Assembly: GCF_000478275.1 (NCBI RefSeq)
Contig: NZ_ASJB01000051.1
Span: forward strand, 1-64,000
Direction: 5' to 3'
Source: Amycolatopsis orientalis DSM 40040 = KCTC 9412
GTDB taxonomy: Bacteria > Actinomycetota > Actinomycetes > Mycobacteriales > Pseudonocardiaceae
Length of the DNA: 64,000 nt
Part shown: positions 1 through 7,618 of the stretch, piece after piece
Numbering within the stretch: the stretch's first letter is position 1
Layout: each line of letters starts with the position of its first letter
Notes under the pieces: generated by a model
Database searches by the model: none
Told to the model about the DNA's origin: nothing
Seen by the model: only the letters and a program-made list of their open reading frames with translations
Made by a program: the position numbers and the translations under genes

Positions 1-14
1 CGTGCCGTCAGGGA

Positions 15-60
15 CCGCCTGGGCGCGAAGACCGCGAACAAGACTTGCAGGACACGGCCT
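15..60 (-). repeat. 46-bp dispersed repeat, copy 1
   Basis: Read on the minus strand, these 46 bases are identical to 26531-26576 on the plus strand. Copy 2 is one arm of an imperfect inverted repeat, and here the partner arm would lie to the left of the window edge. Copy 2 sits directly at a gene end and this copy lies 35 bases past one, so the element looks like a dispersed terminator-like or miniature mobile repeat. No coding content is evident. Confidence 0.75.
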
Positions 61-95
61 AGCGGCGTGTCCACCAGCGCGGGCTGAAGGACCCT

Positions 96-1211
96 TCAGT
101 CCGGCTGGAAGAACGCGAGCATCTTCCGGGCGGCGTCCGGCGCCATCAGGAGATCGTGGACCCGCTCGGACATCCGGGCGGCGGCACCGGCGCGTTCGAA
201 CATCTCGTGTTCGTACGCCTTGACGGCGGCGGGGAAGTCGTCCGGCCGTGCGGCCAGCGCGAGCCCGAGCAGGGCGCCGTCGAGCAGGGCCATGTTGGCG
301 CCCTCGCCGACCGCCGGCATCAGGTGCGCGGCGTCGCCGATCAAGGTGACGTCCGGTGCCGAGGGCCAGGTCAGACCGACCGGCAGGGCGGTGATCGACC
401 GCGGCACGACCACGTCGTCGCAGGCCTCGATCAGCGCGGTGAACCGGGCGTCCCAGCCGCTGAGCCGCTCGATCAGCCACGCCCGGGCGGCCGCCGGATC
501 GCCGAGCGGGATCCCGCTGGTGGCGAACCATTCCTCGTCGGTGCCGTAGAAGCTGAGGCTCACGCGCACGGTGCCGTCGCCGTTGCGCTGCGCCGCGAGG
601 GATTTCCCGTCGCCGAGCGCCCAGTAGGTGCCGCGCCCGACCATCGCCGCGAGGTCGGGATGGGTCCGGTCGATGCCGGGAATGCGAAGCTCGACGAGGT
701 TGTGCCCGAGATGCGCCGGACGGGCGTCGGTGAGCAGCGCGCGGACCCGGGAGTTCGCCCCGTCGGCGCCGACCAGCAGGTCGTACGTCGCGCTGCGGCC
801 ATCGCCGAAGCGCAGCACGCCGTCTCCGGCGGATTCGTAAGCGTGCCCCCAGCGCACCGTGTGCTCGGGGAGCGAGTCCAGCAGCAGGTCACGCAGGTCG
901 CTCCGGTCGATCTCGGGCCGCGCGAACGGCGCGTCGTCGGGCGTGTCCTCCTGCAGCAGCAGAGTGCCGTCCGGCTCGAGAAGCCGCATGTCCTGGCCTT
1001 CGTTGCGGGCGATCGCGGAGAACCGGTCGAAGAGACCGGCGTCGCGCAGCGCCCGCTGCCCGGTGTCGGCGTGGATGTCGAGCATGCCGCCCTGGCCTCG
1101 GGCGTCGCGCGACGCTTCCCGCTCGTACACGACGGCATCGATGCCGTTGACGTGCAGAACGCGGGCGAGAGCCAGGCCGCCGGGCCCCGCTCCGACGATG
1201 GCGATGGTCAT
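96..1211 (-). CDS. FAD-dependent monooxygenase (TetX/PHBH-like)
   Basis: The 371-residue protein is a group A flavoprotein hydroxylase that would use FAD, NAD(P)H and O2 to hydroxylate a small molecule in the cytosol. The N-terminus carries the Rossmann motif GAGPGGLALARVL (residues 7-19). The mid-region contains DLLVGADGANSRVR, the DG motif that contacts FAD and NADPH, and the C-terminal third has GDAAHLMPAVGEGANMAL, which binds the FAD ribityl chain. Length is normal for TetX-like enzymes. It is divergent from a TetR gene, with a perfect 36-bp palindrome between the two starts, so it is probably repressed by that neighbour and induced by its substrate. The substrate cannot be told from sequence; antibiotic or aromatic modification are both possible. 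A short inverted repeat (84-99) overlaps the stop codon. Confidence 0.9.
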   Translation of the reverse strand: MTIAIVGAGPGGLALARVLHVNGIDAVVYEREASRDARGQGGMLDIHADTGQRALRDAGLFDRFSAIARNEGQDMRLLEPDGTLLLQEDTPDDAPFARPEIDRSDLRDLLLDSLPEHTVRWGHAYESAGDGVLRFGDGRSATYDLLVGADGANSRVRALLTDARPAHLGHNLVELRIPGIDRTHPDLAAMVGRGTYWALGDGKSLAAQRNGDGTVRVSLSFYGTDEEWFATSGIPLGDPAAARAWLIERLSGWDARFTALIEACDDVVVPRSITALPVGLTWPSAPDVTLIGDAAHLMPAVGEGANMALLDGALLGLALAARPDDFPAAVKAYEHEMFERAGAAARMSERVHDLLMAPDAARKMLAFFQPD

Positions 1212-1221
1212 GTCGCACTCC

Positions 1222-1257
1222 TTCGATACAGTGTATTGATCAATACACTGTATCGAA
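1222..1257. promoter_or_regulatory. Perfect 36-bp palindromic operator, probably TetR-bound
   Basis: The left half TTCGATACAGTGTATTGA (1222-1239) is the exact reverse complement of 1240-1257. It fills most of the 53-bp gap between the divergent monooxygenase and TetR genes and would cover both promoters. This placement is typical of TetR-type autoregulatory operators. A further partial half-site (GTGTATTG, 1265-1272) overlaps the GTG start of the regulator. Confidence 0.85.
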
Positions 1258-1264
1258 CGATGCG

Positions 1265-1963
1265 GTGTATTGTCGCCGCATGGTGGTGTGGGAGCGGCCG
1301 GAGCCGCCGAGTCGACCCGCTCTGGCCCCGCTGAGCCGGGAGCGGATCGTGCGGGCGGCGATCGAGCTGGCTGACGCGGACGGCCTGGACGCGGTGTCCC
1401 TGCGCAAGATCGCCACCGCGCTGGACGTCGGCCCGATGCGGCTGTACGGCTACATCGAGAGCAAGGAGGAGCTGCTCGACCTGATGGTCGACGCCGCCCA
1501 CGCCGAGATCCGGCCCACCGGAGACGGCTGGCGAGAGGTGCTGGGCTCGCTCGCCCACGCCATGCGGCACGTCGTTCACCGGCACGAATGGCTCGCCGAC
1601 CTCCTGGGCGGCCGCCCTCAACTCGGGCCCAACGCGCTGGCCACCGCGGAGTCCGTGATGGCGGCGCTGGGCGACATCGGCGTGGACTCCGCGATGCCGG
1701 TGGTCTCGGCGGTCAACGCGTACACCATCGGCGCGGTACGCCGGGAGATCGCCGAGCGGCGCGCGGAGCGGGCCACCGGGCTGGACGAGAAGCGCTGGCA
1801 CGCCACCCTCGGGCCTTACCTACAGCGGTCCTTCGCCACCGGGAAGCTCCCCGCACTGGCCACGGTGGTGCACGACGCCGTCCACCTGACCGCCGACGAG
1901 ACCTTCCGGATCGGCCTCGATTTCCTGCTCGACGGCATCGGAGCCCGCGTGTCAGCGCCGTGA
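1265..1963 (+). CDS. TetR family regulator (TetR class C-terminal domain)
   Basis: This 232-residue transcriptional repressor has an N-terminal helix-turn-helix at about residues 24-70, with AVSLRKIATALDVGPMRLYGYI as the recognition region. The C-terminal ligand domain resembles that of the tetracycline repressor group, ending in FRIGLDFLLDGI. The GTG at 1265 is the longest start; an ATG at 1280 is an equally good choice, since neither has a strong Shine-Dalgarno sequence. It is divergent from the FAD monooxygenase across the perfect palindrome, so it most likely represses both itself and that enzyme. It is 37 bp upstream of a secreted hydrolase on the same strand, which may be co-transcribed. 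Confidence 0.88.
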   Translation: MYCRRMVVWERPEPPSRPALAPLSRERIVRAAIELADADGLDAVSLRKIATALDVGPMRLYGYIESKEELLDLMVDAAHAEIRPTGDGWREVLGSLAHAMRHVVHRHEWLADLLGGRPQLGPNALATAESVMAALGDIGVDSAMPVVSAVNAYTIGAVRREIAERRAERATGLDEKRWHATLGPYLQRSFATGKLPALATVVHDAVHLTADETFRIGLDFLLDGIGARVSAP

Positions 1964-2000
1964 CCGTCCCGTGTCAGCGCGGCCCGCGAACGTGGTCACC

Positions 2001-3179
2001 ATGACCAAGACACCGAAGACCTTCCGCCGGATCGGCCTCGTCGCGCTGGCCGCCGCGCTGCTGACAGGTGTGACCGTGCCCTCGGCCTCCGCCGGGCAGG
2101 ATCGCCCGGAACTGCGGCAAGTCCTCCAGGAGTTCGTCGACGCCGGGTTCGGCGCGATGCAGCTCCGCGTCCGTGACGAACGGGGCGAATGGACCGGCAG
2201 CGCCGGGGTCCGCGAGCTGGGCGGGACCGCGAAACCGCCGACGAACGGCCACTTCCGCGTCGGCAGCACTTCGAAGAACTTCACCGCGACCCTCGTGCTG
2301 CAGCTGGTGGCCGAGGGCAGGATCGGCCTGGACACCCCGGTGGCGGGGTTCCTTCCCGAGTTCGGGCTGGACTCGCGGATCACCGTGCGGATGCTGCTGC
2401 AGCACACCAGCGGACTGTTCAACCACACCGGCCAGTACCACCCGGACGGGACGGTCACACCCGGAATCCCTTGGGCGGGCAAGGAATGGGTGGACAAGCG
2501 CTTCCACACCTACCGGCCGGAGGAGCTGGTCCGGCTGGCGGTCTCCAAGCCACTGGTCTTCGAGCCGGGCGCGCGCTGGGACTACTCCAACACCAACTAC
2601 GTGGTGGCCAGGCTGCTGGTCGAGAAGCTCACCGGCCGTCCCTTCGCCGAGGAGCTGGACCGGCGGATCCTGCGGCCGCTCAAGCTGCGTGACACCTTGT
2701 CGCCGGGCGCGTGGCCGGGGATGCCCCAGCCGTATGCCCACGCGTACTACCAGTACGACGACGCGGGCCAACGGAAGACGATCGACGTCACGCACCAGAA
2801 CCCGTCCTGGATCTCCAGCGCCGGCGACATGATCTCGACGACCAAGGATCTCCAGACGTACTTTTCCGCGCTGCAGAGCGGAAAGCTCCTCCCGGCCTGG
2901 CTGATGACCGAGATGCGCAAGACGCACCCCGGCAGCGAAAGCCTTTACGGCTTCTACGGTCTCGGGCAGTTCTCGCAGGACCTGGGCGCCGGCTGCGTCG
3001 GCACCGTCCTCAACCACAACGGCAGCAACAACGGCTACGCGGCGCTGATGTACAGCACGCCCGACGGCGGCAAGACGCTGACGGCGTCGATCACCGCGGG
3101 CGATCCCGAGAAGGACCCGCTCCCGTCGTATCCGGCGGCGCTGACCAAGCTCGTCCGGACGGTGTTCTGCGGCAAGTGA
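2001..3179 (+). CDS. Secreted serine hydrolase, class C beta-lactamase / DD-peptidase fold
   Basis: This is a penicillin-binding-protein-like hydrolase of the beta-lactamase family (Pfam PF00144), 392 residues from the ATG at 2001. The signal peptide runs from MTKTPKTFRRIGL through a hydrophobic stretch to an Ala-Ser-Ala cleavage site. Catalytic motifs are visible in order: SxxK as STSK (nucleophile Ser), YxN as YSNTNY, and the HxG motif as HNGSNNGY near the C-terminus. It probably acts outside the cell as a D-alanyl-D-alanine carboxypeptidase or esterase; true beta-lactamase activity cannot be inferred. An in-frame upstream start at 1971 exists, but 2001 gives a clean signal peptide. A 15-bp stem terminator follows. 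Confidence 0.9.
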   Translation: MTKTPKTFRRIGLVALAAALLTGVTVPSASAGQDRPELRQVLQEFVDAGFGAMQLRVRDERGEWTGSAGVRELGGTAKPPTNGHFRVGSTSKNFTATLVLQLVAEGRIGLDTPVAGFLPEFGLDSRITVRMLLQHTSGLFNHTGQYHPDGTVTPGIPWAGKEWVDKRFHTYRPEELVRLAVSKPLVFEPGARWDYSNTNYVVARLLVEKLTGRPFAEELDRRILRPLKLRDTLSPGAWPGMPQPYAHAYYQYDDAGQRKTIDVTHQNPSWISSAGDMISTTKDLQTYFSALQSGKLLPAWLMTEMRKTHPGSESLYGFYGLGQFSQDLGAGCVGTVLNHNGSNNGYAALMYSTPDGGKTLTASITAGDPEKDPLPSYPAALTKLVRTVFCGK

Positions 3180-3237
3180 ACCGGGTTACTCGTCGTCCAG
3201 GCGCGCCAACCGCGCGGTGAGGTCGTCGACGAAGCGG

Positions 3238-3272
3238 CCGAGGAGGACCGAAGATCTTTCGGTCCTCCTCGG
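3238..3272. terminator. 15-bp stem-loop between convergent genes
   Basis: The left arm CCGAGGAGGACCGAA (3238-3252) pairs perfectly with 3258-3272 around a 5-base loop. It lies between the serine hydrolase (+, ends 3179) and the MarR gene (-, ends 3297). No clear U-run follows on either strand, which is common in high-GC actinomycetes, so it may serve both directions. Confidence 0.8.
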
Positions 3273-3296
3273 TCCATTCCCCTCGGGCGCCGCTCG

Positions 3297-3755
3297 CTAG
3301 CGCCCGAGCGCGCCATAGTTCCGGACGAAGGCGGTCAGCAGCCGGGCGAACTCGCGCCGATCTTCTTCCGGCCAGTCCGCCATCGCCTCGGCGAACACCG
3401 AGCGACGGAACTCGTGCATCCGCGTCACCTCGGCGCGGCCGGTTTCGGTAAGCACCAAGACGGCGCGGCGGCCGTCCCGTTGATCGGCCTCACGCCGGAG
3501 GAAACCGCCGTCGACGGCCCGCGCGACCAGGCGGCTGGCGCGCGGCTGGTCGATGGTCAAGGCCGCCGCGAGGCTGGTGACGGTGCCGGGCTCGCCACTC
3601 TCTTCGGCCGCTTCGACGGCGTCGAGCAGCCCTTGCACCGCCTGGTCCGGCATCGATTCGGCGCGGTCGCGGGCGAGCTTCGACAGCGAGCGCCTCGCCT
3701 GGCTCCGCCGGATGGCGATCATCGCGCGTTCCACGTCGGCCACGGCGTCCGTCAT
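3297..3755 (-). CDS. MarR family transcriptional regulator
   Basis: The 152-residue winged-helix regulator has a DNA-binding core at about residues 55-115, including SLAAALTIDQPRASRLVARA (recognition helix) and the wing READQRDGRRAVLVLTETG with the DxRD-type motif typical of MarR proteins. The ATG at 3755 is chosen because GAGG lies just upstream; an in-frame longer start at 3827 would run through the divergent promoter. It is divergent from a second, smaller MarR-like gene. It may control that gene and the DOPA-dioxygenase-like gene beyond, as many MarR proteins respond to phenolic or oxidative signals. The effector is unknown. Confidence 0.88.
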   Translation of the reverse strand: MTDAVADVERAMIAIRRSQARRSLSKLARDRAESMPDQAVQGLLDAVEAAEESGEPGTVTSLAAALTIDQPRASRLVARAVDGGFLRREADQRDGRRAVLVLTETGRAEVTRMHEFRRSVFAEAMADWPEEDRREFARLLTAFVRNYGALGR

Positions 3756-3773
3756 CGTCCCATCCTCAATTGA

Positions 3774-3787
3774 ATGTACTTTTACAT
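3774..3787. promoter_or_regulatory. Candidate MarR operator ATGTA-N4-TACAT
   Basis: An inverted repeat (ATGTACTTTTACAT) sits in the short AT-rich gap between two divergent MarR-type genes, with another TACATG motif at 3811-3816 next to the plus-strand start. Position and symmetry fit a regulator-binding site, but no binding data exist. Confidence 0.45.
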
Positions 3788-3816
3788 GTAGTTGCCGTCT
3801 ACATGGAGGAGTATCC

Positions 3817-4185
3817 ATGAAGCCCATCGGATTCTGGTTCGCCCACCTTCACCAGGCTCTCGAATCTTCCTTTGATCGGGTCCTCGCCACCGAGGGGCTG
3901 ACGCGCCGCCATTGGCAGATCCTGAACACGATCGACAGCGGAGCCTCGCCCGACGAGGCGCTGTCCCCCTTCGGGGAAGTGCGGGAGACCAGCAGCGACC
4001 TGCGCACTCGCGGTTGGATCGACAATGACGGCGCCCTGACCGCTTCCGGCCAGGAGATGTTTCTCCGACTGAAGACCAAGGTCGGCGAGTTCCGCTCGCG
4101 CGCGACCGAAGGCATCAGCGACGACGAGTACCGAATGACGGTCGGCGTGCTGGAACGGATGGCGGCGAACCTCGCACGGGAATAA
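3817..4185 (+). CDS. Small MarR-like winged-helix protein
   Basis: The 122-residue protein begins at an ATG preceded by GGAGGAG (3805-3811). A helical N-terminus (FWFAHLHQALESSFDRVLATEGLTRRHWQIL) is followed by a short winged-helix region that is more degenerate than in ordinary MarR proteins: the LRTRGWIDNDGALTASGQEM segment resembles the wing. It could be a MarR/PadR-type regulator acting as a heterodimer partner or antagonist of the divergent MarR. It is upstream of the dioxygenase gene (60 bp apart), which may be its target. Confidence 0.7.
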   Translation: MKPIGFWFAHLHQALESSFDRVLATEGLTRRHWQILNTIDSGASPDEALSPFGEVRETSSDLRTRGWIDNDGALTASGQEMFLRLKTKVGEFRSRATEGISDDEYRMTVGVLERMAANLARE

Positions 4186-4218
4186 GCGCGAACGCGGCGG
4201 CGTCGTCTATCGTAGTAG

Positions 4219-4230
4219 TTGAAAGTTCAA
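4219..4230. promoter_or_regulatory. Inverted repeat TTGAA-AG-TTCAA upstream of dioxygenase
   Basis: A 12-bp symmetric element lies 15 bases before the ATG of the DOPA-dioxygenase-like gene and just after TATCGT (4208-4213), a possible -10 element. It could be the operator for one of the adjacent MarR-type regulators. This is inference from position and symmetry only. Confidence 0.4.
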
Positions 4231-4245
4231 ACACCTGGAGCTGAC

Positions 4246-5016
4246 ATGACCCCGGTGCTCTACCTCAGCCACGGCGCGCCGCCGCTCGCCGACGACGCCA
4301 CCTGGACCCGCCAGCTCGCCGGCTGGTCGGCGGACCTCGAAAAGCCGAAGGCGATCCTCGTCGTTTCCGCGCACTGGGAAGAGGCGCCGCTGACCCTCGG
4401 TGCCACCACCACGGTGCCGCTGGTCTACGACTTCTGGGGCTTCCCGGATCGCTACTACCAGGTGGAATACGCCGCGCCCGGCGCTCCCGAACTCGCGGAG
4501 AAGGTGCGGAAACTCCTGCGCTCGACGCAGACGCCGGTCCACGACGCGCCCGAACGCGGTCTCGACCACGGCGCGTACGTCCCGCTCGTGGAGATGTACC
4601 CGGACGCCGACATCCCCGTGCTCCAGGTGTCCATGCCGTCGCTGGACCCGCGCGAGCTGTTCGACCTCGGCCGGAAGCTCGCGCCCCTGCGCGACGAGGG
4701 CGTGCTGATCATCGGCAGCGGCTTCTTCACCCACAACCTGAGCGCGCTGCGCCAGACCGACGGCACCGACGGCGCGCCGCCGTCGTGGTCGAGCGAATTC
4801 GACCACTGGGGTGCGGAAACCCTGCGTGCGGGCGACCTCGACGCGTTGCTGGACTTCCAGCACAAGGCGCCGGCCGCGGCCATCGCCCACCCCAGGATCG
4901 AGCACTTCGCGCCGCTGTTCGTCTCGCTCGGCGCGAGTTCTTCGGAGGGGAAAGGCGAGACCGTCATCGACGGCTACTGGTACGGCCTCGCCAAGCGCTC
5001 CCTCCAGTTCGGCTAG
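4246..5016 (+). CDS. Class III extradiol dioxygenase, 4,5-DOPA dioxygenase (YgiD/DODA) family
   Basis: This 256-residue LigB-superfamily enzyme would use a non-haem metal to open catechol-type rings. Metal-binding and catalytic histidines are seen in YLSHGAPPLA, VVSAHWEE, GLDHGAYVPL and GSGFFTHN, in the order expected for YgiD/DODA proteins. Length matches the family (about 260). The ATG at 4246 with GGAG six bases upstream is preferred over an in-frame TTG at 4219. It follows two MarR-type regulators that commonly control phenol or quinone detoxification, which fits a role in catechol breakdown or stress response. It overlaps the convergent MFS gene by four bases. Confidence 0.88.
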   Translation: MTPVLYLSHGAPPLADDATWTRQLAGWSADLEKPKAILVVSAHWEEAPLTLGATTTVPLVYDFWGFPDRYYQVEYAAPGAPELAEKVRKLLRSTQTPVHDAPERGLDHGAYVPLVEMYPDADIPVLQVSMPSLDPRELFDLGRKLAPLRDEGVLIIGSGFFTHNLSALRQTDGTDGAPPSWSSEFDHWGAETLRAGDLDALLDFQHKAPAAAIAHPRIEHFAPLFVSLGASSSEGKGETVIDGYWYGLAKRSLQFG

Positions 5017-6197
5017 CGGGAGCGGAGCACCCCGGCGCCCGCCACGAGGCCGATCGCGAGCAGCGTGACCAGCCCGAAGGACACCGTCAGCGACGTCAGG
5101 TCGGCGATCCCGCCGATCAGCGACGGGGCGACGAGCCCGGAGGAGTAGGTGATGGTCGCGACGCCCGCGATCGACTGGCTCGGCGTCGGCCCGCTGCGTC
5201 CGGCCGCCGCGAAGGCGAGCGGCACGACGACGGAGACGCCGAGCCCGATCAACGCGAAACCGGCCATCGCCATCACCGGATGCGCGGCCAGGACCACCAG
5301 CAGGCCGCCCGCCGTCGCGAAGGCACCGCCCGCGCGGACCGTCTTGACCGAGCCGAAGCGCCTCACCAGCGCGTCGCCGCAAAGCCGGGCCACCGCCATC
5401 GTGCAGGTGAACGCGGTGGTCGACGCGGCGGCGATACCGGGCGAGGTGCCGAGTACGTCACGCAGGTAGACGGCCGACCAGTCGAGGCTCGCCCCCTCGG
5501 CGAAGACCGCGCAGAACGCCACGGCACCGATGATCACGGCGGACTTCGGCGGCAGCGCGAACCGCGGTGGCGGGTGCTCGTCGGGTGCGCTGCGGACGTC
5601 GAGGACACCCTGGCAGAGCAGTGCTCCGGTGACGGTGAGCACGGCGGACGCGATCGCCAGATGCACCCGGGCGTCCAGCGCGGCGTGCGCGGCGAGCGCT
5701 CCGGCGGCTGAACCGACGAGCGCGCCCGTGGTCCACAGGCCGTGCAGTCCCGACATCACCGACTTGCCCATCTTCTCCTCGACGTCGACGCCGAGCGCGT
5801 TCATCAGGACGTCCGAGGTGCCCGCCGCGGTACCGAAGAAGAACAGCGCCACGCACAGGGTGAAGAGGTTTCCCGCCAGTGAAGGCAGGATGAGGGCGAG
5901 CGTCCAGTACGCGAGCAGCAGCCGCATGCCCTGCCTGCCGCCGAGCCGGTGCCCGATCCGCGCGGCGAGCGGCATGGTGAGCGAGGCGCCGATGGCGGGG
6001 AAGGCGAGCGCGAGGCCGAGCTGGCCCGCGCTGATCCCCGCGTGGTCCTGGATCCACGGGATCCGGGTGGCGAAACTGCCGGTCACCGCGCCGTGCACGG
6101 CGAAGATGGCGGCGATGGCGACCCGGGCCTGCCGCACCCGGCGAGTCGGCCTGCCGACGGTTTCCACTGCATTACTCACTGGGCCCCCAAGGTCCAC
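5013..6197 (-). CDS. MFS transporter (YbjJ-like, 12 TM)
   Basis: This 394-residue integral membrane protein of the major facilitator superfamily has about 12 hydrophobic segments. The loop 2-3 signature is present in altered form (ARIGHRLGGRQGMRLL), and FFGTAAGTSDVLMNALGVDVEEKMGKSVMSGLHGLW is typical of the YbjJ-like subgroup that exports sugars or small metabolites. Start is GTG at 6197 or 6179 (the latter gives VSNAVETVG...). It is divergent from a ROK repressor with an inverted repeat in the shared 72-bp promoter, so expression is likely controlled by that sugar-sensing regulator. Confidence 0.85.
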   Translation of the reverse strand: MDLGGPVSNAVETVGRPTRRVRQARVAIAAIFAVHGAVTGSFATRIPWIQDHAGISAGQLGLALAFPAIGASLTMPLAARIGHRLGGRQGMRLLLAYWTLALILPSLAGNLFTLCVALFFFGTAAGTSDVLMNALGVDVEEKMGKSVMSGLHGLWTTGALVGSAAGALAAHAALDARVHLAIASAVLTVTGALLCQGVLDVRSAPDEHPPPRFALPPKSAVIIGAVAFCAVFAEGASLDWSAVYLRDVLGTSPGIAAASTTAFTCTMAVARLCGDALVRRFGSVKTVRAGGAFATAGGLLVVLAAHPVMAMAGFALIGLGVSVVVPLAFAAAGRSGPTPSQSIAGVATITYSSGLVAPSLIGGIADLTSLTVSFGLVTLLAIGLVAGAGVLRSR

Positions 6198-6225
6198 GAG
6201 ACAACCGATGAGGGCCAGCGTAAAC

Positions 6226-6246
6226 TATCAGGAAGGGAACCTGATA
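6226..6246. promoter_or_regulatory. Candidate ROK operator TATCAGG-N7-CCTGATA
   Basis: A 7-bp perfect inverted repeat with a 7-base spacer lies between the divergent MFS and ROK genes, close to the ROK start. ATCAGGAAGGGAACCTGAT resembles the symmetric sites bound by NagC/Mlc-type ROK regulators. It could control both genes. Confidence 0.55.
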
Positions 6247-6269
6247 ATTAATTCTGGGAGGATCTGCCG

Positions 6270-7460
6270 GTGAGTGTCATTCGGATGCCGTCCGCCTCCC
6301 CGAGCACCGCGCGGGCCATCAACGACCGGCTGGCCCTGGACCTGCTCCAGCGCGAGGGTCCGCTGACGGCCGCGCAGCTCAAGACGTCGACCGGGCTTTC
6401 CCGGCCGACCGTCGCCGACCTCGTCGACCGCCTGCGGGACGCCGGGCTGATCGCGATCGTCGGTGAAGCGGGCGCCGAACGCCGCGGGCCGAACGCGAAG
6501 CTGTATGGCATCGTCGCCGAACGCGCGTACCTCGCCGGCCTCGACATCCGCACGCACGGCATGGCCGTTTCGGTCGCGGACCTGCTGGGGCGCACGCGCG
6601 CGGAGGCCTCCCTGCCGTTCGACCTGGACGTCGACACCGATCTGGCCGTCGAGCGCGCGATCGCCCTGCTCGAAACCACCACCGCCGAAGCGGGCGCGAC
6701 CGAGCTGCACACGATCGCCGTCGGCGCCCCCGGTCTGGTCGATCCGGCGACCGGCGGACTGCGGCCCGCCGGGGGATTGCCCGCGTGGCACGGGAAACTC
6801 GTCGTCGAACTCCGACGGCGGCTCGGCATCCCGGTGCTGCTGGAGAACGAGGTCAACCTCGCCGCCGCGGCCGAACAACGCCTGGGCGCCGCCCGCGACC
6901 GGGACACGTTCGTCCTGCTGTGGCTCGGCTACGGCGTCGGCGCGGCCGTCGTCCTCGACGGCTCGCTGCGCCGGGGCGCTTCGGGCGGCGCGGGGGAGAT
7001 CGGGTTCCTGCCGATGCTCGGACCCGGCAGGCTCCCGACGGCGACGGACTGCGACGGCGGCTTCCACACCCTCGCGGGCAGCGCCGCGCTCTGCGAATTG
7101 GCCCGAGCGCACGGCATCCCGGCTTCGCCCGCCGACGACGCCGAAGCGGCCGCGGCGGCTGTCGGGTACGCGATCGACGCGGGTGCCGGGGAGTTCCTGG
7201 ACATCGTCGCCGAGCGGATCGCGATCGGTTCGGCCGCGGTCACGGCGGTGCTGGACCCGGGCTGTGTCGTACTCGGCGGCGAAGTCGGCCGGGCCGGCCG
7301 CGACGCGCTCGCGGACCGGGTGAGCCGTCGGCTCGCGGAGATCTCGCCGCTGCGGACCGAGGTCCGGGCGGGGACCGTCGGCGGGAGCGCGGTACTGGAA
7401 GGCGCGGTGCTGACCGCGATGGGCGCCGCTCAGGACGCGCTGTTCACCCCGGGGGGCTGA
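6270..7460 (+). CDS. ROK family transcriptional regulator / sugar kinase fold
   Basis: The 396-residue protein has an N-terminal winged helix (about residues 18-75, TAAQLKTSTGLSRPTVADLV) followed by an actin-like ROK domain. TIAVGAPGLVDP and NEVNLAAAAEQRLGAA are the sugar/ATP-binding motifs. The zinc-binding Cys cluster typical of ROK (CxCGxxGCxE) is replaced here by DCDGGFHTLAG, so kinase activity and zinc binding are doubtful; it is probably only a regulator. GTG start with GGGAGG upstream. It is divergent from the MFS gene, its likely target. The C-terminus is followed by tandem 30-bp repeats. Confidence 0.88.
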   Translation: MSVIRMPSASPSTARAINDRLALDLLQREGPLTAAQLKTSTGLSRPTVADLVDRLRDAGLIAIVGEAGAERRGPNAKLYGIVAERAYLAGLDIRTHGMAVSVADLLGRTRAEASLPFDLDVDTDLAVERAIALLETTTAEAGATELHTIAVGAPGLVDPATGGLRPAGGLPAWHGKLVVELRRRLGIPVLLENEVNLAAAAEQRLGAARDRDTFVLLWLGYGVGAAVVLDGSLRRGASGGAGEIGFLPMLGPGRLPTATDCDGGFHTLAGSAALCELARAHGIPASPADDAEAAAAAVGYAIDAGAGEFLDIVAERIAIGSAAVTAVLDPGCVVLGGEVGRAGRDALADRVSRRLAEISPLRTEVRAGTVGGSAVLEGAVLTAMGAAQDALFTPGG

Positions 7461-7473
7461 AGGGAACTTTCCC

Positions 7474-7532
7474 CGCATGCGATGCGACGAAAGCGCCCTT
7501 CACCGCATGACATGCGGTGAAAGCGTCCTTCA
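7474..7532. repeat. Two tandem 30-bp intergenic repeats
   Basis: Units 7474-7502 and 7504-7532 match at 24 of 29 positions. Both start with CGCATG, contain a small dyad (CCGCATG-A-CATGCGG in unit 2) and end in GAAAGCG(C/T)CCTTCA. They lie after the ROK stop codon. The ending resembles other GAAGG-type short repeats in this window (83-99, 19213-19233, 49168-49188). Confidence 0.6.
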
Positions 7533-7550
7533 GCTCCTGGAGACAAAAAG

Positions 7551-7585
7551 GAAGCGGGCCCGGGAGAGTCTCCCGGGCCCGCTTC
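7551..7585 (-). terminator. Strong intrinsic terminator for the repeat-protein gene
   Basis: A perfect 15-bp GC-rich stem (GAAGCGGGCCCGGGA pairing with 7571-7585) has a 5-base loop. Read on the minus strand, the stem is followed by CTTTTTG, giving a U-run right after the hairpin. It lies 34 bases beyond the stop of the minus-strand surface-protein gene and would also block readthrough from the ROK gene. Confidence 0.9.
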
Positions 7586-7618
7586 GTGTCAAACAGTGGC
7601 GTCAGCCGACTGGCAGGT

